From Olivibacter sp. XZL3 (GTDB lineage Bacteria; Bacteroidota; Bacteroidia; Sphingobacteriales; Sphingobacteriaceae), in the NCBI RefSeq assembly GCF_004368405.1, contig NZ_SBJH01000011.1, positions 1 through 40,093 on the forward strand: a stretch of 40,093 bases of DNA. The letters run 5' to 3'. Below the pieces are notes generated by a model. That model was not told the origin of the DNA, searched no databases, and worked only from the letters and a program-made list of their open reading frames with translations. Both the position numbers and the translations under genes were made by a program. Shown here piece after piece: positions 16,836 through 25,597 of the stretch; the first letter of the stretch is position 1, and each line of letters starts with the position of its first letter.

Positions 16836-18239
16836 CTAAATCGCCTCCAAAACCAACACCCAATCATTCCCCTCCTTTTTTCCGCCCGGTGCTTCAAAAA
16901 TTTGCCCGTCTGTATTTTGTATCTCGCCAATCGCCGTATATGCACCCGTACGCGGATCGAACCAAGATGCTTTCAATTTGCCCGTTGATAATTTTACAGG
17001 ATTAACCTTAATAGTTCCTCCGTTATAGGTATAGATCAAAGCGTAATCTTTACCTCGTGTTGCGACTTTATAATCATACCGCTCGCCATTTTCAGCTAAT
17101 AGCGATTGATCGGGCACGCGATCTAAAAAGGATTTTGACAAGATCAGCTCCTTTAAATAACGCATCTGTCCGGCACCCGGATTCTGTAAGGCATCTTGCC
17201 ACAACTCCGTTGCGCCATAGGCAGCAGTTGAATCGGTATCGTTTTCGTTGAGGAACTGCATAACGGAATTATTTCCATAGGTAAAGCCGAAGCCCCCGGA
17301 GAATACCGACCAATAGGCATAACGACGTACATCTTTATCGGTCCACCTCGGCTCCTTCGGATCGTGCAAACCTTGTGGAATTCCATCATAAGAAGGTTCA
17401 CCGTCAATGGTGGGCTTGGTAGGCTGTAACTGATAATCCCCTAGTACGAAACGCCAATTGTCTTCGCCATAATGATTGGTCTCATTTGCCGATGTGTCTT
17501 GGTCGTAGCGCCGGTGGCCCGACTGGAACATATTGAAGTCTAGCCATGGTTCTTGATGAAACCATTCAGAAGAAGTAGTACGCCCCCGGGGATGAAAAGT
17601 AATAAGATGATTCGTATCGAGTTGGTTTAGTGTATTTCCGATTGTTTTCCAAACTTCAATGGAGTCACTTCCTTTTAGATCTCCTCCGTTTAACCAGATT
17701 ATATTTGGTGCAGAGGCATAACGATTGGCTAGAAAGGTAGCATAGGCCTTTGCCTGCTCCACACTTACCCCACCTTCTTTGACATTGGTGCCCCAAACAG
17801 GCACCAAAGCCAGGTATATATTTTTTTCGGCAGCTTTCTTAACTGCGTAATCAACCAATTGCCAATACGCTAGCCGTGTACTATCTTGTTGCGTGGTATC
17901 TCCTATTACCGGTTTTCCTACATTTCCCATGACGAGAGCCGAATCACCGTAAGCATTTTTAGTTTTCAACATATGCAATAGCATCACTTGAATCACATTA
18001 AAACCTTTCTCTTGCCGATCTTCCAGGTATCGGTCAATTTCTTCTTTGCTAAGTTTGCTGAATAATAACCAGCCGGTATCTCCCAGCCAGAAAAAAGGCT
18101 TACCGTCTTCTGTCACAATGTAACGCCCATTTTCAGCCACTTTTAGCTGTGGAAGGGAGTTCTCTCTTTCGTCTTTGTCGGCACAACTTATAAAGCAAAA
18201 AAAGGCCAATATGAAAACATAGTTGCTAATTCTAGTCAT
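16836..18239 (-). CDS. GH140 apiosidase-like lipoprotein
   Basis: A 467-residue protein with DUF4038 TIM barrel and C-terminal Put_collagen-bind-type sandwich, the architecture of GH140, whose founding member is an apiosidase acting on rhamnogalacturonan-II. The start at 18239 is chosen because it begins a lipoprotein signal (MTRISNYVFI…, lipid Cys19); an ATG at 18275 would overlap the upstream gene. Motifs: FFWLGDTGWLLFSKLS (about 49-64), IIWLNGGD (candidate acid Asp187) and TIDGEPSYD (candidate nucleophile Glu281). The tail ASWFDPRTG…GNDWVLVLE is typical. Adjacent to PL1 and the 1044-residue protein, it supports a rhamnogalacturonan-II substrate. Confidence 0.82.
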   Translation of the reverse strand: MTRISNYVFILAFFCFISCADKDERENSLPQLKVAENGRYIVTEDGKPFFWLGDTGWLLFSKLSKEEIDRYLEDRQEKGFNVIQVMLLHMLKTKNAYGDSALVMGNVGKPVIGDTTQQDSTRLAYWQLVDYAVKKAAEKNIYLALVPVWGTNVKEGGVSVEQAKAYATFLANRYASAPNIIWLNGGDLKGSDSIEVWKTIGNTLNQLDTNHLITFHPRGRTTSSEWFHQEPWLDFNMFQSGHRRYDQDTSANETNHYGEDNWRFVLGDYQLQPTKPTIDGEPSYDGIPQGLHDPKEPRWTDKDVRRYAYWSVFSGGFGFTYGNNSVMQFLNENDTDSTAAYGATELWQDALQNPGAGQMRYLKELILSKSFLDRVPDQSLLAENGERYDYKVATRGKDYALIYTYNGGTIKVNPVKLSTGKLKASWFDPRTGAYTAIGEIQNTDGQIFEAPGGKKEGNDWVLVLEAI

Positions 18240-18252
18240 AATATGTCGGTCA

Positions 18253-21200
18253 TTAAGCAGGGTGTAACCACACAATGCTCTGGTTAGTATTTCCTATTTG
18301 AATCTGTTGTTTTTTGCCTCCCTGTATGCGTTGTTCTCCCCTAACTTTTCCCGTATCTGGATCGAGGTAGAGCACAATGTATCGACCCTTGGCGCTGGAC
18401 AGATCGACTTCCAATTCATTTAGGCCATCAACGTAAATAATTTGCTCCGCAAGTTCTCCCCGTAGGATATACAAACCCTCCTTTCCGCTTGCTTGCGGCT
18501 TCATCTGTGAGGCAGCGGATAAAAAACCGCTAGGTAATGCACTTGGAATGCTTGCCAATGAACCTCCGCCCATGAATACCGCCCAGCCATTACTTTCAGC
18601 GCCGTTTGCCGAATAAATCACTGCCTTATCAGGGTACCGTTCCCGATAAGTGGAAACAGCCTGATAAACTTGCTCGAAGGACGTCTTCTTCGGTTTAAAC
18701 AACCTCGCCTGCTGCCGCGGCGCCAAATGCTGCCCCCCTTTGGGTTCGTAAGTACTACCATCCGCCTGTTTATACCAATATCGGATATCAATCAGGTTGA
18801 CTACCTTGTTACGGTTTGCATCGGCCAATATCGCGTCTTGTACATCTTTCGTTGTACTTAGTCCGATCAGTGCCTTCTGCTGGTTCTCCGTTTCCCATTC
18901 GGCGATAACATCTAACCAGAATTGCACGAAATGCAAAGGACCTGTATATTCAGCGCCAGTCAATTGAAGTACGTTCTTATTGTCTTTGAAATTATCTAAA
19001 CATTGCCGGATATAGGCTCTATGGATGGAAGCCCGATGTTGATTGCTGACATCGTAAAATTGGGCGTCCATAAAGATGCGTTTATCTCCTGCATATGGCG
19101 GAGGTTCAGGAAAACCTGTTTGATTTATATTATTGGCCGTTCGCCATGGGAAATCGGCGTAATGTGCGCCCGCTTCGATAATATTATGCTGGAAATAGTT
19201 TTGATGAACAAGCAATATGTCCTTTGTTTCGGCAAGACTGGCAAAGGTCTTTAACCTCGACCAGTACCATTTATTATATTTAGTTAAGTCGTACTTACTT
19301 AAACCATCCCAAGCCTGCCCTTTCCCGCTTCTGGCAAAGGGTAACTCGTAAAATGGAGGCCATACATCGCCGTCCATACGGCGTATACGTTCATGGTCAT
19401 CTCTTCTCCGATCGTACCAAAGCCCATAATTATGTTCAAAAGCAACAACCTGCTGATTTTTCAGGGTATCGATAACAGCATTTAAATCATCTGTTAGCCC
19501 ATTACCGATCTGTCCCGGAACAAATCGTGTAATATGGGGGCGGGCTTTATCCAACCAATAGCGTCGTGCACCGCCATTCCACCATTGTACATCCTGGCGC
19601 TTTCCGGTTAGTACACCGTTTTTACCTACAAGCCAACCGTTTTCTATATGGATAGTTGACGATGAAGTAACGGAGGTCTGGTCTTTCGGCGAAACAGCAG
19701 CCATGAGCTTTGCATGGTTTGCCTTCAATGAGATAGGGTTCCGCTCGCTTGCCTGATCAATAAATTGACTTAATGTCCATTTGGGTTTAGCGGCTAATTG
19801 TGTCAGTTCCTCGGCAACTTGCACCGAGGGGCTACTGGACGCTTCCGTTTCTTCTGGCATTAAGAATGTCCGCTTCGCCACACTTTCGCCTAAACGCTCT
19901 CGTAACTGTGCATAATACAGACTATAGGGCCTAATATGTTCATTAGATTGTTCCCAATAAGCATTCCCCGCAAACTGTGCCCAAGTTCCAAAAGCCCAGT
20001 TTTGAGCGGTTGGTGGTTGATAACATTCCACACGAGCCGCTGAACACTGCCAAAAAACGCTATTTGCAGCAGCCCAACCTGCTCCATTTCCGTCCTGTTC
20101 CAAATTAGCAAAGCGCAAGGCTTGACCATCAAGATTTATACAATCGAACAAGCTCCCCGACGACCAGCTATCAACCGCTCCACTAAAACTGAAAGGTTGC
20201 ACCGATTGACACTGCACAAAGGCGTTGGGCCCGGCGGCCATAAAGCCAACCGCATAATCGTGATAGCCATCTTCAGCATAGAGACGTTGAAATAAGGTTT
20301 GTTGCCCATTGGTAAAAAAGGTATTCCTCCGCTGCCCGCCAATTTCTGATATAGGAGCTGTTGATTTAGAATCTTCAACTGTTATACGCTTACCTGTTTC
20401 AGCGATATATACCGCTGAGCCCGCGAAATGTTTAAAATTGACCTGTCTTACCCAAGCATCCTCTACGTTTTCCATGGCAATAGCCATCCAACGGTGATCT
20501 TCGTCTTTAGCGTTAGCCATATCGTAGCTCGATTCCAAGCTTAGATTTTCAATGCCGACTTGCTTAATGCGCCCCTTCCATTGATAAACACTAACTTCTG
20601 CTGTATCATAACGATGATCGAGCGCTGTCGTAATAGGTGCGTCAATATAAATTCTGTTTCCTTCGAGCTTGACAATCTTCCTGTCCCAGTAGATATCGCG
20701 TTGCCCCGGTTTCCAGCCTAAAGCAGTAATGCCACCGCCAAAATGATCCGTACCCAAGGTTTTAATCCAGGCTGTAGACGAACCTCTATGAATAGTTATC
20801 TCATCGCCAACTTTAAAATCCCTGCTTTTTTTCACTTCAAAAGACATGGCATTCACTGGGACATAAGGTGTGGTCATATCCGCTCTATGTCGGTGCACAC
20901 TATCCATTATTCCGCTAATCCGGATCAAGGTTTCTCTACTTGTTCCCGTAGCAATTAATACCGTACCATTTTTGCCCGCGCCGCTTCCGCGCAAAACGAT
21001 ACCGGTAGCAGGAATTATTAAACTTCCGGCAATTTCATAGGTGCCTTTTTCAAGCAATATAGCGCCTCTAAATCCGTCTTGATTAAGAGGTAACTGGGCA
21101 ACATAGTTAATGGCCGACTGGATAGTGGCTGTAGCATCTCCCATATGGTGTTTAACCAGCGCTGACGCTTCAACGAAAGGAATCGCTTCTTCTCCTCCTT

Positions 21201-21387
21201 TATAACCACTATAGGAAAAATCAGGAATACGATTGCCCAAACTGTCAGGCACATATACTAATTTGTTTTCTTCCCATTTCAGTGGAGAGTCAATTCGTTC
21301 TTGCGCATAAAGTGGGTTACCCTTACCTAAGCAGAGCGCAAAGGTAAGGGACCACACTAACCAACTACTAAAACCACAATAAACCAT
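18253..21387 (-). CDS. Large secreted beta-helix plus barrel-like protein of unknown activity
   Basis: A 1044-residue exported protein (signal 1-28, PLYAQ). Residues about 30-500 form a pectate-lyase-like right-handed beta-helix (ATIQSAINYVAQLP, IVLRGSGAG, NLSLESSYDM and serial helix turns). Residues about 560-950 look like a TIM-barrel-type domain (RHITRFVPGQIGNG…, VVAFEHNYGLWYDRRRDDHER, ILLVHQNYFQHNIIEAGAH, IYSANGAESNGWAVFMGGG). The last about 90 residues (YIVLYLDPDTGKVRGEQRI…IVWLHPA) are a small sandwich like the GH140 tail. Probably DUF6298-related; no catalytic residues are established. It sits 29 bp after PL1 and 13 bp before GH140, so it is a strong candidate for an undescribed pectin-active enzyme, perhaps with two catalytic domains. 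Confidence 0.7.
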   Translation of the reverse strand: MVYCGFSSWLVWSLTFALCLGKGNPLYAQERIDSPLKWEENKLVYVPDSLGNRIPDFSYSGYKGGEEAIPFVEASALVKHHMGDATATIQSAINYVAQLPLNQDGFRGAILLEKGTYEIAGSLIIPATGIVLRGSGAGKNGTVLIATGTSRETLIRISGIMDSVHRHRADMTTPYVPVNAMSFEVKKSRDFKVGDEITIHRGSSTAWIKTLGTDHFGGGITALGWKPGQRDIYWDRKIVKLEGNRIYIDAPITTALDHRYDTAEVSVYQWKGRIKQVGIENLSLESSYDMANAKDEDHRWMAIAMENVEDAWVRQVNFKHFAGSAVYIAETGKRITVEDSKSTAPISEIGGQRRNTFFTNGQQTLFQRLYAEDGYHDYAVGFMAAGPNAFVQCQSVQPFSFSGAVDSWSSGSLFDCINLDGQALRFANLEQDGNGAGWAAANSVFWQCSAARVECYQPPTAQNWAFGTWAQFAGNAYWEQSNEHIRPYSLYYAQLRERLGESVAKRTFLMPEETEASSSPSVQVAEELTQLAAKPKWTLSQFIDQASERNPISLKANHAKLMAAVSPKDQTSVTSSSTIHIENGWLVGKNGVLTGKRQDVQWWNGGARRYWLDKARPHITRFVPGQIGNGLTDDLNAVIDTLKNQQVVAFEHNYGLWYDRRRDDHERIRRMDGDVWPPFYELPFARSGKGQAWDGLSKYDLTKYNKWYWSRLKTFASLAETKDILLVHQNYFQHNIIEAGAHYADFPWRTANNINQTGFPEPPPYAGDKRIFMDAQFYDVSNQHRASIHRAYIRQCLDNFKDNKNVLQLTGAEYTGPLHFVQFWLDVIAEWETENQQKALIGLSTTKDVQDAILADANRNKVVNLIDIRYWYKQADGSTYEPKGGQHLAPRQQARLFKPKKTSFEQVYQAVSTYRERYPDKAVIYSANGAESNGWAVFMGGGSLASIPSALPSGFLSAASQMKPQASGKEGLYILRGELAEQIIYVDGLNELEVDLSSAKGRYIVLYLDPDTGKVRGEQRIQGGKKQQIQIGNTNQSIVWLHPA

Positions 21388-21415
21388 ATTAACGAAATCG
21401 CAACCAGCGATAATC

Positions 21416-23077
21416 TTAATTCTTTACTAAAGCGGGTGTCACTGTTTTTATGTCTACCAAGCTATTCAGGTAATTTTCAATATTGGTATAGCCATTTGCT
21501 GCATATTTCGATGCATCGCTCGGATCATTTGCATTTAATCCGTTCTTCTTCTCCCACTCGTCCGGCATACCATCTTTGTCGCTATCCGTATAAGGCGCTC
21601 CTTTATACTCGGGATAGCCACCTACTTGATTAATATCGGTAATAATACCCTGTTTATAAGAATCAATTGGCAAGCGACGGTGTTCAAATTGCGTCTCCGG
21701 CAATTTTACATTTTTTAGGTAGTTTATCTTTCCTGTTCTTACCTGCTCGATGACGCGTGTATCCACCGGATCTCTTTTTGGAAGTGTTGCCCCCACATGC
21801 TCTAAGACATAATCGTATGCTTCCCTGGTAGGTAAGATACTGATTTCAGGCATCGGAAGGGGCTTATCATAGCGCATTTTCGCAAAATAAGGTTTAGCTG
21901 TTTCCAAGCTCATTTCATTTCCGTCTTTCCCCTCGATCTGCACACCGCCATCCCAGTTGTCCTTGGTAACCCGTTCATTCCCTTCCACAATATTTCCGGC
22001 AACATGTAATCTACCAAACACCACGTAAGGCAGTTTGCTTCTACCCGATTCCGGTTTAATAATCCGATAGCCTACGGGTGAATCTTTCGGTGTGAGCGGA
22101 CCGGGTTTGTAGTAATTATTGATGATATTATACATGGCTTTATAGTCGCCTCCATCGGTTGAACGATGCACCCAGTTAAACACCACATTATTGGCAAAGT
22201 TGAAAACGCCGTTCCAACCGATAGAAGGATTTCTACCGGCATTATCTGCCCAAAGATTTCGCATGAAAGTACAGTTCTCTCCCCCTAAGGTACTACCAAA
22301 GGCATGGTTCCAGGTATCCAAGGCTTCTGAGAAGATTGAATTCTGAATGGTAATGTTTACGGTTCCAAGCTTCTCTTCCGACGCTTTACCCGTACTGTCA
22401 TTATACATGTGCCGATACATGGACATGTTTTCGTCCAGTCCCCAACTTGCTGAAACATGATCGATCATAATGTTTCCGATCGGATTTCCACCGATGGCAT
22501 CATCTCTTCGTCCAACCCAGGTTTCTCCTCGACGGAAACGCATAAAACGGATAATTACGTCATGGGTGTTGATCCAAACCGATTCACCAGCTACACAAAT
22601 ACCATCGCCCGGAGCGGATTGACCAGCAATTGTGATATAGGGAGCCCGGATAATTAACGGCGTTTTCAAGCGAATGATTCCTGCAACATTAAAGACAACG
22701 ATACGTGCCCCCCCTTGCTCGCAGGCCTCGCGCAAAGTCCCCGGACCACTATCGGCTAAGCTGGTAACTACAATCACCTTTCCTCCACGTCCACCAAATG
22801 AGTAGGCTCCCCCACCTTCAGCCCCCGGAAATGCCGGGATATCGGACTGCGGCAAATCAATTGCCTTTGACGCCCATGGGACGTAAGGCTTCCCGTTCTT
22901 AGCTTCTTCTTCAATAATTGGCAAGGCCTTCTGCCACGCAATTTCAGATTGCCATTCAGCAGCCTTCATCATCGAATCACTCCTCCGCTTCACATCTTGT
23001 GGTATTTTTGGATATTGGGCGTAAGTTGTAGCAACGATCCCAATAAAAAAAGGTAATACTAAAAAAAGTCTCTTCAT
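21416..23077 (-). CDS. PL1 pectate lyase
   Basis: A 553-residue polysaccharide lyase of family 1 (PL1_2-like), cleaving de-esterified homogalacturonan by beta-elimination. Signal peptide 1-20 (TTYAQ). After a helical N-terminal segment the beta-helix starts at FPGAEGGGAYSFGGRGG (83-99); then GTLREA, IDHVSASWGLDE (205-216, calcium site and conserved SWG), NHAFGSTLGG and AGRNPS with candidate catalytic Arg282. The C-terminus has an EF-hand-like calcium loop (DSDKDGMPDEWE) followed by a helix-rich tail. It is the first gene of block D; the 494 bp upstream contain a repeated TTGAC motif cluster, suggesting separate control from susCD. Confidence 0.9.
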   Translation of the reverse strand: MKRLFLVLPFFIGIVATTYAQYPKIPQDVKRRSDSMMKAAEWQSEIAWQKALPIIEEEAKNGKPYVPWASKAIDLPQSDIPAFPGAEGGGAYSFGGRGGKVIVVTSLADSGPGTLREACEQGGARIVVFNVAGIIRLKTPLIIRAPYITIAGQSAPGDGICVAGESVWINTHDVIIRFMRFRRGETWVGRRDDAIGGNPIGNIMIDHVSASWGLDENMSMYRHMYNDSTGKASEEKLGTVNITIQNSIFSEALDTWNHAFGSTLGGENCTFMRNLWADNAGRNPSIGWNGVFNFANNVVFNWVHRSTDGGDYKAMYNIINNYYKPGPLTPKDSPVGYRIIKPESGRSKLPYVVFGRLHVAGNIVEGNERVTKDNWDGGVQIEGKDGNEMSLETAKPYFAKMRYDKPLPMPEISILPTREAYDYVLEHVGATLPKRDPVDTRVIEQVRTGKINYLKNVKLPETQFEHRRLPIDSYKQGIITDINQVGGYPEYKGAPYTDSDKDGMPDEWEKKNGLNANDPSDASKYAANGYTNIENYLNSLVDIKTVTPALVKN

Positions 23078-23152
23078 CAGTTTATCATATTTACGCTAAG
23101 GCCGGCCGTCTATTTGACTCACGAAAGTAAGGGCCATTGGTTAACTTACAGT

Positions 23153-23206
23153 ATCAAATATCGTCAACTTGACACGAAATATCTTATAGTATATTGACGC
23201 GATATT
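23153..23206. promoter_or_regulatory. Cluster of three TTGAC(N)CGA-type sites upstream of PL1
   Basis: TTGACACGAAATATC (23169-23183) and TTGACGCGATATT (23194-23206) are direct copies 25 bp apart, and TTGACGATATTTGAT occurs on the minus strand (23167-23153), facing the first. A looser TTGACTCACGAAAG is at 23114. Located 76-129 bp before the PL1 start codon, they are candidate regulator binding sites. An isolated TAAATTTG match on the minus strand (23232-23225) could be a -7 element but lacks a matching TTG. Confidence 0.4.
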
Positions 23207-23360
23207 ATAATATATTATCTTTCACAAATTTATTACATTCATTGTAATCGTACTCCGATTAGTCGATTATTCTACAATGGACATTCAATAGTGTATCAGA
23301 AAGTTTTATTGTCGCACAAACTAAACTAGTCAATATCCTATGCTCCGCTCTTCGGTTTGC

Positions 23361-23384
23361 TCGACTTTTGTCAAGAAAAGTCGA
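23361..23384. repeat. A/T-armed palindrome, divergent copy 4
   Basis: TCGACTTTT (23361-23369) and AAAAGTCGA (23376-23384) around GTCAAG. It shares the ACTTTT…AAAAGT core and outer-pair covariation with the other three palindromes, but has a different loop. Confidence 0.5.
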
Positions 23385-23461
23385 TAAAATAACCTTCTTT
23401 TAACACGAACACCATAACATATAGTGACGCAAGTCTCTGCCCGCGCCCATAGGGATGAAAC

Positions 23462-23494
23462 AAAAAAGCGGCACAACCATCCAAGTTGTACCGC
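23462..23494 (-). terminator. Intrinsic terminator after SusD
   Basis: On the minus strand the stem GCGGTACAAC (23494-23485) pairs with GTTGTGCCGC (23477-23468) with one G-T wobble, a 7-nt loop, and is followed by a run of six T (23467-23462). It lies 78 bp after the susD stop codon. Confidence 0.85.
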
Positions 23495-23571
23495 AGATCA
23501 CCAAAAATTAAACTAATGTATTACAAAAAAGAATAGTCAACTGCCAGCAAGTTTGCACTCCAGGTCGTCTA

Positions 23572-25587
23572 TTATTGCAACGGATCGAAAGTGCCCATAC
23601 CGTTGATACCATCCCAACCCTGTGTTTGCTCCAAATAGGGAGAACCGCTTAATATATCTTCATTCAAACCAAAAAAATAATATTCATCGTACCAGGTAAA
23701 TTGCCAGGTAGGCGTTGCATTTGTTCGATCCAAGTCGTCTTTTACGGTAATTTCAAAGTAGTTATCATATAAATAATCTAAATATTCCTCATAGTTATCT
23801 ATCCCGGCAGGATAGTTTTCTGGATTCCTGTCGATCACGGGAGCATTTGAATCACCGGCAATCATGGGGTCTTGCTCTCCTACATAATAGCTTCCGTCCT
23901 GATTTTTAACTAAGAAATAATAGCCGGTCCTTCTAGTGCCGTTCAAAGCCTGCTCTTGCAAGCCTAAACGACTTACCGTTGGGCTATTCTGATCGAAAAG
24001 CATCCAGCGCCTTAAATCCCAAAAGCGTTTGCCTTCATAAGCAAATTCTATTTTCCTTTCATTTAATACAGCGGCAAACAGTTCATCTCTTCCTGTAGCA
24101 GTCACCCCATAGTTTCCATCTAAATTCTCAACCCCGGCACGTTCCCGAATAGTTTTGATTCCTTCCAATCCTTCGGCAAGATGACCCGCCCCAATAGCGC
24201 TCTCCGCGAGATTCAGTACGACTTCCGCAAAACGCATTTCCATCACATCCGTGCCGTTTTCTTCAAAACGCCCTGACACGCCTAAAGCGGCGCTTAAATT
24301 GCTGGCTTTGCACAGATAAATACCGCTGTTATTCGCTCCTCGTGTCTCGGTGGTCAAATCGGGTACACCTTCGGCTATATCGTTGTTGTTAAACCAACGG
24401 TACGACCACTGGATATAGTTGGGATTATCATTGTAAGGCCAAGGTGCGCCATTATAAATAAAGGTTTTGTAAAATCGGGGGTCGCGATTTTTATAAAATT
24501 TCTTTTCATCATAGGTGTAGGCCGATTGCTCCGGCATCTTTCCATCTTTCATTGGAAAAGCCTCCACCATTTGACGGGTGGGTGATATAGAGCCGTCTCC
24601 ATTCACTTCTTTCGGACGAACCGCTTTCTCCCAAAAGTTGTTTTTCTTAAGTTGATCGGTTGTTCGATCATTAAAACCATAGACAAGCACTGCTTCGGGG
24701 TTATTTACTTCTTCAAACCACATGCTTGCCCAAGCTTCTCCATTTGTCAAATCTCCTTTTTTGTAAAGCCCGAACCCATTCGACTCAAGCAAAGTTTTTG
24801 CTTCTTGGTTGGCTTGATAAGCCCGTTCCCAGCGAGTAACATCATCATTTCTATTAAAAAGCGGACTTGCCCAGGTTAACAAAACCCGACCTTTCAACGC
24901 GGCTGCAGCGCCGCTTGTGATGCGCCCCCAATTGGAGCCATCCCAAGAACCTGGCAATAGCGACATCGCCATATCCAAATCAGCAATAATCTGTTCAATA
25001 CACTCTGAAGTCTTGCTTCGAGGCACCGAATTGGCTTCGTTGTTATCAGGAGATGCATTCTGTACATGTAATACAATAGGTACTCCGCCGTAGAGACGCA
25101 CCATATCAAAATATTGAAAAGCTCTCCAGAAATAAAGTTGGCCTTTCAGAGGCCCGGTAACCGAAGCATCTAACCCATGATTATCAATTTCATCAATAAA
25201 TATATTGATTTGCCGCAGCCTAGTCCATGTAGTATTATTGATACTCGAGTTGATTCTTCTTCCAAAATAAGGCAGCGCATGGCTTTGTAGGTAGGATACA
25301 CGTGCCCAGGGCTTATTGAAATCATTTTCTCCGGCTAGTTCTTCTGTAGTCTGACTGAAAGTACTACCGCCGGTTGCCAAGTTCCACATGAGCGACTGGC
25401 TATTACCTCCATTTGGCAAAAACAAGCCATATACATAATCCACATAGGCCTGTGCCAATACCGGATCCGCAAAAACTTCTTCATTATAGCCGGTAAAATC
25501 TCTCTTCTCCTCCAAAAAATCCTTTTTGCAGCCGCTTATCAAACCGACTACAAGCAGTATCAGGCTGGTTAACTTATATCTTTTCAT
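23572..25587 (-). CDS. susD-like: SusD/RagB family outer-membrane lipoprotein
   Basis: A 671-residue SusD-family surface glycan-binding lipoprotein (signal ending GLISG, lipid Cys20) that forms the lid of the SusC transporter. The family pattern is clear: an early VFADPVLAQAYVDYVYGLF, the helical LRQINIFIDEID, TPR-like LKGQLYFWRAFQYFDMVRLYGGVP, LKGRVLLTWASPLFN and a late ERKIEFAYEGKRFWDLRRW near the C-terminal third. It is somewhat longer than typical SusD proteins (about 500-600 residues). It lies 10 bp after the SusC gene and is followed by a strong terminator, so it ends the transport operon. Confidence 0.95.
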   Translation of the reverse strand: MKRYKLTSLILLVVGLISGCKKDFLEEKRDFTGYNEEVFADPVLAQAYVDYVYGLFLPNGGNSQSLMWNLATGGSTFSQTTEELAGENDFNKPWARVSYLQSHALPYFGRRINSSINNTTWTRLRQINIFIDEIDNHGLDASVTGPLKGQLYFWRAFQYFDMVRLYGGVPIVLHVQNASPDNNEANSVPRSKTSECIEQIIADLDMAMSLLPGSWDGSNWGRITSGAAAALKGRVLLTWASPLFNRNDDVTRWERAYQANQEAKTLLESNGFGLYKKGDLTNGEAWASMWFEEVNNPEAVLVYGFNDRTTDQLKKNNFWEKAVRPKEVNGDGSISPTRQMVEAFPMKDGKMPEQSAYTYDEKKFYKNRDPRFYKTFIYNGAPWPYNDNPNYIQWSYRWFNNNDIAEGVPDLTTETRGANNSGIYLCKASNLSAALGVSGRFEENGTDVMEMRFAEVVLNLAESAIGAGHLAEGLEGIKTIRERAGVENLDGNYGVTATGRDELFAAVLNERKIEFAYEGKRFWDLRRWMLFDQNSPTVSRLGLQEQALNGTRRTGYYFLVKNQDGSYYVGEQDPMIAGDSNAPVIDRNPENYPAGIDNYEEYLDYLYDNYFEITVKDDLDRTNATPTWQFTWYDEYYFFGLNEDILSGSPYLEQTQGWDGINGMGTFDPLQ

Positions 25588-25597
25588 GGTTATTGCA

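Larger units (their letters stand above)
23078..23571. other. 494-bp intergenic region between SusD and PL1
   Basis: No gene. From right to left it holds the SusD-side terminator (23462-23494), a palindrome (23361-23384), a strongly A/T-rich stretch and the TTGAC site cluster (23153-23206). It marks a transcription-unit boundary within the PUL. Confidence 0.6.

Noticed and set aside
23225-23232. TAAATTTG (minus) as a promoter of PL1
   Set aside because: No TTG at an acceptable distance upstream; kept only as a remark.
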